From Pagrus major (Eukaryota > Chordata > Actinopteri > Spariformes > Sparidae): a stretch of DNA of 64,000 bases. Under the pieces are notes generated by a model. It made no database searches and was not told where the DNA came from. It saw nothing but the letters and a program-made list of their open reading frames with translations. The position numbers and the translations under genes were made by a program. Positions 1-9,178 of this stretch are shown one piece after another (positions within the stretch are counted from its first letter, which is position 1; every line of letters begins with the position of its first letter). The stretch is taken from NCBI RefSeq assembly GCF_040436345.1, contig NC_133230.1, positions 3,121,297-3,185,296 of the forward strand, written 5' to 3'.

Positions 1-1668
1 ATCCAAGGGGTTGTCGTACCCGTTCGCTGCCTGGTTGCATCCTATGAAAGAGTTAAGGGCACTGTTAATGCAAAGAAACTACACATGCATGTCACAGTTC
101 AGTTCTGTTAAACCCAAAAGGGATTTCATGTTGTTGTCAGTCTGGTTCCATCACCAGCCTCAACATCGACTAGATCCATCTGCACAATATTTTAATTCAA
201 CATTCACGTTTCACAGATGACGAATCCAACTTTTCTTGAGGTAACATTCATGGTTTGGAGTAAAATATCTCTTCTATTGCCGAGAAGGTTTTCACATACA
301 AGGGATTCGCTTTGGTGTTGTAATAGTCTTGCATAGCCGGACCCGACCCCCGTCGACAAATGAACGAAAAAAGCTATATTTTACGATGTTAAAGAAAGTG
401 AGAAAATAGTTCCTGGCTCCGTCTCTTTATCCGGATCCACACTAAAAGTTAATCGGTACTATTCTGGGAGGAGACGCATCCTCCGTCTGAGTTTCGTGGA
501 AATCAGTTCGGTAGTTTTTGTGTAATCCTGCTGACAAACCAACCAACCAACCAGCAAAAACATGCACGGGCAAAAACATAACTTCCTTGGCGAGACTCTT
601 GAACATACATCAACGGGATGAGAATGACCTAAAATGGCAGAAACAACCTTTGGGGAAAGTTTGTTTGACTTTGATTTTTTAGTTTGGCCAATGTCCAATG
701 GAGGGGGAGGTGATTATGACCTATACTGCACACAGCCACTAGGGGGTGATCGATATGTTTTGCTTCACTTTTTGGGAGTTATTACTGTCTGTCGTCCATC
801 TTTAGATTCAGTTCATGCTTGCGAAACACAAAGATACATAGATAGACATAAGCTTTGCTTCCAATCTGGCCCGGTGGACGACTGTAAGGACACCAAGAAC
901 TGCACCAAGATCAATTATGATTCTTTCTAATAATCATTTTTGATCCATGGAGGTTTTATTTTCCTAAAATGTTTTATACCTTCACTGTTCTACCTCCTTG
1001 CTAACTTAGTGGTCTGAAAGTTGTGGCAACCTCCGCCTTTACCGCCGGCTCATGTTTCAACCACAATCTTGGCACAATCTTCCCCGAGGTTAATTCAGGT
1101 CAACTGAATTGTTTGTTCAGGCATTTGTCTGCCACACCTGCAGATCTGGTTTGATCTGGTCAGATTGTACCTACAGTAACTTCCTAATAATGCTCCAAAC
1201 CCTTTGATTTAGCCGCAGCAATCTAGTGTTGCTGACAGTTTTTAACACGTTACACCTGCTCCATTTCTGTGATGTGATTTTAGAGAAGGGAGTCAGAAGC
1301 AGTTTTGTTGCATTTCTACTTTTAAAAATCTCACTAATCTTTTCCTGTGGCACCTGCTGTTTTCTTAGTTTAACCCTTTATTGCTCAGTTTTCATTCAAC
1401 AAACTTGGACTCATTTCAAGCTGTATTGAAATAAAAATCAATAAAGACAGCAGAAACGAAGATAATAATGATAACTAATGCATATAAACAATCAAATCAA
1501 GCTCACACATAATAATAACAGTCTCTTACCATCTTGTACGTCGTTGTTGTTATTCTCTATTAGAGGCTTCCTGCTGTCTGCTCCCCAGGATTTGCTCCTT
1601 CTTCTTAATTTCCACATATTCTTCATCTCCAGCTGTTCAGTCTGAATCGTTCCGCTCAGATTGTGTCT
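1..1668 (-). pseudogene. TNFAIP2-like copy 0: promoter-proximal exon 1 and 5' end of exon 2, broken start, runs off the left edge
   Basis: Seen: exon 1 ends at 1530 in ATG directly followed by a GTAAGAG donor, exactly as in the two downstream copies. Positions 61 down to 1, read on the minus strand, align with the start of exon 2 of copies A and B (NSFIGCNQAANGYDNPLD against MDSFIGYDLAANDNPSD). The acceptor is AACAG at 62-66. Between the acceptor and the conserved SF codons the sequence is 2 nt shorter than in the other copies and the internal ATG has become CTT. Joining exon 1 to this acceptor gives ATG TGC CCT TAA, an immediate stop. Inference: either a decaying paralogue or one that uses another start; the rest of the gene is outside the window. 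Exon 1 is taken to start about 30 bp downstream of the TATA-like box. Confidence 0.5.
412..556 (-). repeat. dispersed repeat, copy 1 (second copy at 18351-18490)
   Basis: The reverse complement of this stretch matches 18351-18490 over about 140 bases. The shared part includes a GGTT-rich start, then CAGCAGGATTACACAAAAAC, then a segment ending in GATCCGGATAAAG. The two copies lie in unrelated contexts, so this is an interspersed repeat. I do not know its class. Confidence 0.6.
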
Positions 1669-1693
1669 CCTGCTACTGTTTCTCTGCAGAGCT

Positions 1694-1702
1694 GTTTATA
1701 TG
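1694..1702 (-). promoter_or_regulatory. TATA-like box of TNFAIP2-like copy 0
   Basis: On the minus strand the sequence reads CATATAAAC. It lies about 160 bp upstream of the exon 1 donor, the same relative place as the boxes of copies A and B. A transcription start near 1668 is inferred from spacing only. Confidence 0.5.
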
Positions 1703-1775
1703 CGAGCCAGCAGCTCTGACTCCTTATGAATGCCGGACGGGGTTTTCCCATCACATCATCACCACTGCAAGGCCA

Positions 1776-1790
1776 GCTTTCGCTTTCCTC
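1776..1790 (-). promoter_or_regulatory. ISRE-like GAAA repeat upstream of copy 0
   Basis: On the minus strand the sequence reads GAGGAAAGCGAAAGC, a match to the GAAANNGAAA core bound by IRF and ISGF3 factors. It sits about 75 bp upstream of the TATA-like box. Similar motifs occur in the equivalent place in copies A and B, so a chance match is less likely. Confidence 0.5.
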
Positions 1791-1799
1791 TCACTGTAA

Positions 1800-3870
1800 C
1801 GGCTTCCCACCAGCAGAGGGAGAGTTGTTGCATCATGAGTAAGCATCAGTAATAACATAAAATATTAAAACTGCAGCTGCTGACACTGCTACTTCTAATA
1901 AATATATAACTATTATGATACTAATGTGTACATTATATATTTTGGCAACCATTTTGAAATCTTTTCCACAGAACTTTTTGACTGACAGCAGGAAAAGTGT
2001 AAATATTAAAATGAAAGATGGCTCACTTCCAAACTTTCAGTTTCAGGGTCCTGTTACATGTTGTCATGGCTTATTGGGACATTTTAATAGAAACAAAGCC
2101 ACACCTGAGGGTCAAAATGTCTACTGGCAATATGCTAACATCAATATTGTCTGGTGACACAGTTACACAATATAAAATAAACATCAGTTAAGTCCACTAA
2201 CTAAGCAATAGCTGCCTGAAATCTAAAAGGCTTAAACATTGTTTGAAAAATAGGGATTTCTGGCCACGTTTTTCACGTCTTACATCTCACGTTTATCTGA
2301 GGGAAGTAAAACAGACATATTTCTGTTTTCTCTCAAGCTTATTTGAGGAAAAAGGTACATGGATGACCTTATTTTCTTACATTTCCAAGTGGATGTCAAT
2401 GAAAACCCTAACCTTAGTTCATCATGCATCACAAACATCATAATCCTATCCTCAAAGCTTAATCTTGTGATAGTTACATACATACTGATCATTACTTAGC
2501 TTTTTCGTTTGCTGCTCATCTGAAAGGCAGAAACAACAGGAAAGTGAGAGGGAGTCAAACACTGTGCCTGCAGATATCTGTGGATTCAGATATCACGCAT
2601 GCCTATTGCACTGAGTCACAGGTCAAAAGGTGCCGCTGTGCACACTAACCCTCTCGCTGGCAAACTGTATGAAAAGGAAGTCGAAAGTTGAATTGTCTGA
2701 ATAACATGTTTGTGTTCAGATCACTTACTTTAATATTCAATTGCTCCATTTTCTTCTTCACAGTGTAAATGAAACATGTTCGTTGGATTAAGCTCCGTTG
2801 CAAATGAGTGTAGGTGTTTCTCATGCTGACAAGGATGACAGCAACATTTCCATTTCAGAGAACAAAAGGCATTCAGGGAGTGAAAGCTCTTTGGGATATT
2901 CCCTACTATCTCCTCCACATGCAAAGCCAAGGGGATATCCAGTATCCGACTTAACTTTACTACCAAGTTCAGGAGAGCGGGACATTCCCCTGAATCCCAA
3001 CAAACCGACACATTCAAGTTCAAATACATGTTTGATGCAAGAAGAGTCAGAAAACCAGTGGGTGGAGCCAAAATGCCTCTCAACCCGGCTGAAGCATTCA
3101 AAAGAGGTTTTATGTGGTTACAGGGATTTTTTTTATTTCAGTGTCTTTTAATATAATGCAGACCACAGTTCGGTTTCAATAAAGCTTTTGCATGTCTGAG
3201 TCAGTGAAGTATTAAGAATATAAAATCATATCAAACAAGAGAGAAAGCACTTAAATAAAATCAAAACAAAATAGAATAAAAGAGAGAGAGCTACAAATAC
3301 GTTGGTATCACAATATAAAAATAAAACAATTTATAGATAAAATCAGAGTTGTGATAATAAAATGTGACAATAACATGACTAAAAGTCTACAGCCACACTA
3401 GAGTCTCCATTAGGCTGTACTGTACTTAAGGACATCGCCTCTCAGTCTGGTAACGTCACCAGAATTAAAACTATAAAGATTTTAGAAGTTTAAAGTTTTG
3501 AACAGACTCTGTGGTCAAAGTATGAATCAGAAGAGTTTGTTAAACATACTTCAAGGAACAAAATAAACCATCACCTACCAAAGCATAGATCAGCATCCTT
3601 GCTTTGTGAAAGAAAAAGTAAATGTTTTGCATTAAAAAATGAGAATTTTTGACAAATGAGGTTTTAGAAAATCCTGTTAACCTTTCCTGAAACAGCACTT
3701 GTTTGGCATTTATCAACATTTAGGCTTTCTGACGAGTAGCTTTTTGTACACAGACATAATGATAATTTTGTATCATAGATTATTAAACCTTATCTTAAAA
3801 AAAAGTAAAAGCAGAAGCTGAGTGGGCAAACATTTTGGAAAATCAGCTGTGTCCTCTTCTCTGCTTGTTG
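1800..3870. other. intergenic DNA between TNFAIP2-like copies 0 and A, no gene recognised
   Basis: No splice-flanked conserved coding segment was found. An open stretch of 117 codons at 2798-3151 (+) overlaps one of 123 codons at 2730-3101 (-). Neither resembles a known protein. The stretch 3150-3400 is A-rich with simple sequence. The last few hundred bases (about 3600-3760) align with DNA downstream of copy B (9059-9215), so they belong to the duplicated unit. Confidence 0.5.
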
Positions 3871-3879
3871 CAGTTGATC

Positions 3880-6800
3880 TCAGCATAAACAGCAGCACTC
3901 TAATACAGATTCGGGTCCGGGTTCATGTTCAGGAAGGGCACCAAGCACCTCCCGAGCCTGCGATTTAGAGAGACCCTTCCATTCCAGCAGTGTGGAAAAG
4001 AGCTCCTCATCCTCTCTGTAGTTGAGGGGAAAACACAAGAAGAGTTAGTAAGATGCAGTCCCTCTGATGGCCACTAGATGCTTGCTTTAAGAAAATCCAA
4101 TATTCAAAAATAGCTGAGAGCCAGAACTTCTGGGTATCTTGATATTATAATATCAATAGGTAATGTGCCAGTCCATCTCTACTCTGCTGTGGTACCTGCC
4201 TCTTCCTCACAGTAAATCATTTGACCCAATTTTTATATTGTAGCACAGTTACAGTTCTTCTAAATGTACACAGACGGCCAAAGCAACACTACCGGGAATA
4301 CTGCATGCTCGCAACTGTGAGCTTCACTGCGTTGATGTTGATGCACTCCAGCAGCTCTGGGATCTTCAGCAGCCTGAGGTTCCACTGTCGGACACCAGGA
4401 GCCTGATACAACAACGGATAAATGTCATTAACAAGAAATAAGAACGTGCTGTGTCCAGTGATTAATACCAAAATGTTGGTCTCACCAGGTCTGAGATGGT
4501 ATTGTGAAGACTCTCAGCATCTTGGGTAACTGTTTGTCCAACATCAGGACTCCAGCACTTTTTTAGTTTCTTCAGGCTTCTTTGGACAAGATGTTTGAGG
4601 TAAATGTGAGCGATGAGCTTGTAGGCCTCATCCATCACTCTCTGAGAGACGCAAAGACAGACACAGTTTGGTTTCTGACAACAACAACAGCACCCAAAAT
4701 TACAAATATACAAATTCTAATAAAATTGGATTTTCATTGTTTAATGTAGCAAATTAAAGTGAAAAAAGATGCGTGAGGCAAGATTTTCCCTGTACCACTG
4801 AAGATGTAATTTTTAATATACCTCTTGTACGTCCTGACACCACAACACCCGAGAGAAATGTGTCTGTACATCAGAGATCAAGAAGAATTCCTTGCACTCT
4901 GTTTTGAAGTAATTCTGAAGGTGACTCTGTGGGACAGAAATTGTGCAAAACAATTTTTATTTTTAATTTGTATTTTGGCAAACTGCTATTAGCAGGACAA
5001 AAAAATGAACTTTAAAAAGCTACCTCTGCCATGTCAGCCACAATTTCCATCAGAGGCTTCAAAGTAACATCCTCCATGTTTTCAAGCGTTGTCACAATTT
5101 CCTGGATAAGGGAATCTTTGACGCCTTCACTGTTAGTCTGGACATGCAGCCTGAGAGGAAATATCACAAATGTCATTTTAATGCGTGTGATCCTGGGAGC
5201 TGTGTTGTTGGGGGCAATAGCACCTGGTAGGTTCTTCAGGGCAAATTGATCTCAGGGGAGGGGACATACTAAGAGCAATTCAAAGAGCCCAAATGAATGG
5301 AAAAAAAGCAAGGAGCAATTTGCTTGGAATAGGGAAACCAGGGCACCTTCCTGAAGCTAGACCTGACCTACCAGTTTAACTGAAGTGAATTATTAATTGG
5401 TAGAGAGACAGAAATACTCAAATACTCACTTAATTTCTTTACAAGTTTTCAAAGTCTTGAAGAAGTCTATCTTATTTGATATGGACTTTCTCCTCTCTTT
5501 TCTCTCAGTCTGCTCAGAGGCATACCTACAAATCAAAGATCAGATCTTTGTGATCAAATCTCAAATTATTTATAAATGCATAATTTTGTTCGAAGATTTT
5601 CAGATTAATTTCTTAAGTAAAAATAGATTCTCACCTCCCCAGAAACATCTTCAGCTCTTGGAAACAAACCTCCCGGACGTCATGAGACAGTTTTGAGCTG
5701 ATTTTCTGTGCTTCTTCAGGCATGGCATTGATACACTTTAAGGGAATTAAAAAAAAGGCCAAACAAAACAAAAAAGGGGGGAAATGAATATTTAATTTTA
5801 TTAAGCGAAAAAAATTGTAATTACTAATTAATATTAAAAGTAAAAGTAAAAGTACCTGAATAACGTCCACGTAAAGTCTAATGCAAGTTTCCTCACTGTC
5901 ACAAACGTCTTGGTTTCTGTCAGTCAGCAGGATTATATCCAGACGTTCTCTGATCTCTTTCTGTGGACAAAAAGAGATACAGAAACTACTAATCTAAAAT
6001 CTACTTTTTCTTACAAAAAGCACCTTTAAAGACTTTTTATGGTAATTTTTTTTGTTTTGTATATTGACCATGATTTCATTTTTAAGAGCAATAAAAGGGG
6101 AAAACATCGAAAGGGGTAAATACTTTTTATAGGCACTGTATATACGTATATATATACACCGATCAGCCACAACATTAAAACCACTGACATTGATCATCTC
6201 ATCACAATGCGATGTTCTGCTGGGTTCTGCTGAATCATAAGCAGCCCATACATTACAAGTCAGTATTCATACCTGCACGTTTACAAGCAGTTTGTTCTTT
6301 GCCTTTACTACCAAATCTGCGAACAGCAGGAGGTCAACTTTTCTGATGGGATCCATTTTCTGAAGGTTGGGATGACCGAGCATCTCCTGACTGGAAGAGA
6401 ACCACACATAATGACATCAGAGCTGAACAGCCAAAGAACATTTTGAATTATGTCCATGCAGAGAAAAAAAAATACCTTACATACCTCAGATATGTATGCA
6501 TGACCCAATTCACCAGCACAAAGGAGTTCTTGCAGGACTGGACGTTCTTGAGTAGATCACTGATGTGATCAAGTGTCTGACGATGGTAGCAGTCAATCAG
6601 ACATCTACTCAAACCCATTTTCTCCAACCTGGGACTCAGCCTCATGAGCTCATTGCGCACAGTCTCCTGCACATTGAACAGGTGCTGCTGAAGGTTCTGG
6701 TCCAGATCTGACGGTGGCTTTGGGAGGTGCTGGGACACTGATTCTTGTATGAGGCGAACAGCTCTCTGTTTCTGCTGAGGTGAGTCGGTCCTGGGCAGCA

Positions 6801-7588
6801 GTGAGCAACAGGATCCATCCTCAGAGGGGTTGACATCAGAGGTCAGACCCAGAAGTTCAGCCAGATCCTGCAGTGGGGTCTCCTCCTCGCTCAGCTGTTC
6901 CTCGCTGGAGTTGGAGGTGATCTCATCCGAGGGGTTGTCGTACCCATCAGCTGCCAGGTCGTATCCTTTAAAGGAGTCCATTTCAAGCTTTTAGTTTTAA
7001 GTACTGGACATAAAACTTTAAAATGTAAAGAAATTATACACACGTCACAGTTCTGCTGATTTAATCCTAACATGAGTGTTAAACCCGATAGGAATTACAT
7101 TTTTGAGTTGGTCTTGTCCACTTATGAAGTTATTATGACTAAGGTTCGGTATGTTATGATATATATAGATCAACCGCAACATTAAACAAACCTGCCAGGT
7201 CTCACGGTATAACATTTTCATTCAGGCCCCACTTTCATTTGGCTTTCAGAGAAGTGAATCAGAAGAGAAGCCCAAGTAATAGGACAGGTTTTTTCTTTTA
7301 TTATTATGTCTACATTATTAATATTTTTCTGTCATATATCTTCTGTTCATTTGTTAGTTTGACACTTAACTCCACACATAACTCCAGAGGTTTGTTACTG
7401 TACACAAATAGTAAACTTGGATTGATGGCTCAATAGCCAAATCTAAAGCTATACTAAAATGAAAATCAAGCTAACAACAAGACAGTCGGTTGTACATAAT
7501 GAGGATAATAACAACAGTCTAAATAAAAAGAGGCTGGTGCATGTAAACTATGTAAAGTGCACCCATAAACATAACAGGCTCTTACCAT
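3880..7588 (-). CDS. tnfaip2-like: TNFAIP2-like protein, copy A (Sec6/EXOC3 family), 11 exons
   Basis: Coding exons, 5' to 3' on the minus strand: 7588-7586 (ATG), 6987-6485, 6390-6273, 5960-5856, 5735-5635, 5525-5430, 5150-5024, 4926-4822, 4641-4486, 4402-4293, 4015-3880. All junctions are GT-AG, phases agree, and the sum is 1560 nt, giving 519 aa plus stop. Exon 1 supplies the ATG just before its donor. Exon 2 continues in frame as LEMDSF, so a second in-frame ATG exists. The protein has an acidic N-terminus (about 60 residues) followed by an all-helical Sec6-like body with segments such as MDEAYKLIAHIYLKHLV and EDEELFSTLLEWKGLS. Known for the family: TNFAIP2 (M-Sec) is TNF- and interferon-inducible and works with RalA and the exocyst in membrane protrusion. 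Adjacency to EIF5 and MARK3 supports TNFAIP2 over other EXOC3-like genes. Copy A is shorter than human TNFAIP2. Confidence 0.85.
5186..5345 (+). mobile_element. Rex3-type RTE LINE fragment in intron 6 of copy A
   Basis: The sequence GATCCTGGGAGCTGTGTTGT and the following 150 bases match 11251-11405 in the same intron of copy B. There the element continues to a reverse-transcriptase segment. I recognise the leader as the 5' region of the fish LINE Rex3. Only this leader survives in copy A, so the 3' part was deleted here, or an internal part was lost. Confidence 0.65.
6111..6140 (+). mobile_element. Tc1-like terminal inverted repeat fragment in intron 3 of copy A
   Basis: AAGGGGTAAATACTTTTTAT followed by AGGCACTGTA resembles the common fish Tc1/mariner end (GGGGTGAATACTTTTGCAAGG type). 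The same end lies at 12832-12862 in the matching intron of copy B, so the insertion is older than the gene duplication. No transposase is left. Confidence 0.6.
6156..6226 (+). repeat. dispersed repeat beginning CACCGATCAGCCACAACATT
   Basis: This matches a very common fish interspersed repeat that starts ACCGATCAGCCACAACATTAA. Related pieces lie at 7158-7200, 14968-15010, 15710-15960 and 17640-17760. The pieces at 15710-15960 keep transposase-like words (QQDN, EHLWN), so a Tc1-like origin is likely. Confidence 0.55.
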
Positions 7589-7703
7589 CTTGTATGTTCG
7601 TATTTGTTGTATTTCTCCTTTCCAAAATTCTTCTCATCTTCGGTTTGTGTTTGCACCTATCTTTCTCGGAGCCGTGCTTGTCTGAACCAGCTGCCCTGCG
7701 ATG

Positions 7704-7716
7704 CCTTTTTTAAAGG
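7704..7716 (-). promoter_or_regulatory. TATA-like box of TNFAIP2-like copy A
   Basis: On the minus strand the sequence reads CCTTTAAAAAAGG, aligned base for base with CCTTTATAAAAG of copy B. The T to A change weakens the TATA core. Exon 1 (7586 to about 7680) would start about 25-30 bp downstream. Confidence 0.5.
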
Positions 7717-7743
7717 TGGATTTGTGATAATATCAAAAATGCA

Positions 7744-7760
7744 CTTCCCTTTCTTTTCTG
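7744..7760 (-). promoter_or_regulatory. ISRE/ETS-like purine element upstream of copy A
   Basis: On the minus strand the sequence reads CAGAAAAGAAAGGGAAG, two overlapping GAAA-type half sites. It aligns with the GAGAAGAAACGGAAG element of copy B. The spacing to the TATA-like box is nearly the same in both copies (about 30 bp). Confidence 0.45.
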
Positions 7761-7859
7761 TCATTGGATCCTGCCCACAGGGTGAAGTTGTTGAATCATG
7801 TTGAGAAAGCCAAAATCATAACATAAAACACTACTACTACTACTGGATGGAATGGAGCC

Positions 7860-9058
7860 TGACGTTGGTGCTCCCCTGATTTTCAACTTTTTTCACTTTC
7901 TCTTGATTCTGATAGGCTGCAAGGTGTTAATTAAATCCTGATATGCAGAAACCTCTAGAACTACTCAAGTGGCCTGATTGTCTCTCATATCTCTTAATGT
8001 GCTGTACTCACCAGGGTTTGACAGAGACTGTTGTAAGGGAGAGGAGGGGCTGTGAAAGTGTGGGTGTGGCAAAAGTGATATAATGAGTGCACACCTGTGG
8101 GTGAAAGAACAACAGGAGAGTGTGTGTGTGAGGAAAAGCAGAGACAGAAGCAGAGGAAGAGGGTCTGGAAAGGAAGGAGTGTTTGGAGTAAAAAAAATCA
8201 TGGGAGAGACCAAGTATCAGGACCAAGGTTCCACTATCATCGGAGCAGGTTTAGAAAAATGTGACCTTTTTTGCTGCTGATACACGTGTGAACTACAGCT
8301 CCTGACTGTGAGTTTTTAACAGTGGATCGTTGCACTTCATTGGGACACTTAGCATTTCCTTTTTGCCCAGAGACTGCCTTCCTTGACTTTATCACTGCTC
8401 CCCATTTCACACTAGCCCACATCCCCTTACCCTTTCATAAACTTTGGAAATCACCACATCTCCCAGTTTGGACCCTCCCTTCCCCCTCCTATCCCAGTAA
8501 CACCACATGGACTGAACACACACACATGAAATACATGTTTAATTCAATCAAGAAACCAAATTACTACTACTCTGGACAGTAAAAAAAACAAATAATCCAA
8601 ACTGATAAAGCAGAACCGGAGACACCACCTTTTTTTATGGCACACTTTCTTTATCATTTTCAAAACATGGCACCTACATTACCCACAATGCAACGTAGCC
8701 ACTGAGTAACATCACTGGGGGCAGTTTAGATTGCATGCAGTTTCTACTACTACTAGTAAAAAAAATACTACTTTTTTTGCATATGCAGTTTTACAGGACT
8801 GCGCAGGAAATTCGAGCCCGAATGGCAGTACATTATGCAGCACACAGCCTGTTCAAGGCAATGGAGAGATGCGTGGGTGGGCTCATTCTTTTTGGTTTTG
8901 AACGCTTCATCACCCATTAGCATTAAAAATCTTAAAATGCATGTTTATAATTTCACATCCTGCCCCAAGTTCCTTTAAATGAAAAGAAAAGTTTGAACAG
9001 ATTCTGTAGTTGAAGTGTGATTCAATGCAAAGATAAGCATATTACAATACAGTGGCCT
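7860..9058. other. intergenic DNA between TNFAIP2-like copies A and B
   Basis: No gene is supported. The stretch 8050-8200 is purine-rich and GTGTG-containing, and 8430-8520 is C-rich. A dispersed repeat lies at about 8610-8730 (listed separately). From about 9059 the sequence becomes homologous to the downstream flank of copy A. Confidence 0.45.
8610..8730 (-). repeat. dispersed repeat with CATTACCCACAATGCA core
   Basis: The reverse complement contains TGCATTGTGGGTAATGTAGG, also found at 56230-56250 inside MARK3 intron 5 together with its flank (GTGATGTCACTCAGTGGCT). Two unlinked copies show an interspersed repeat. Its class is unknown. Confidence 0.55.
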
Positions 9059-9178
9059 TATGAAAGAAAAAGTAAATGTTTTGAATTGAATAATGAGAAA
9101 TTTTGGCAAACAAGGTTTTAAAAATTCCTTTGAACCTTTCCTAAATCAGTGCTTGTTTGGAAATCATCAACATTTAGG

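Noticed and set aside
2730-3151. Overlapping open stretches of 117 (+) and 123 (-) codons
   Set aside because: No recognisable domain, no splice context that fits, and overlap on both strands. Most likely chance or repeat-derived.
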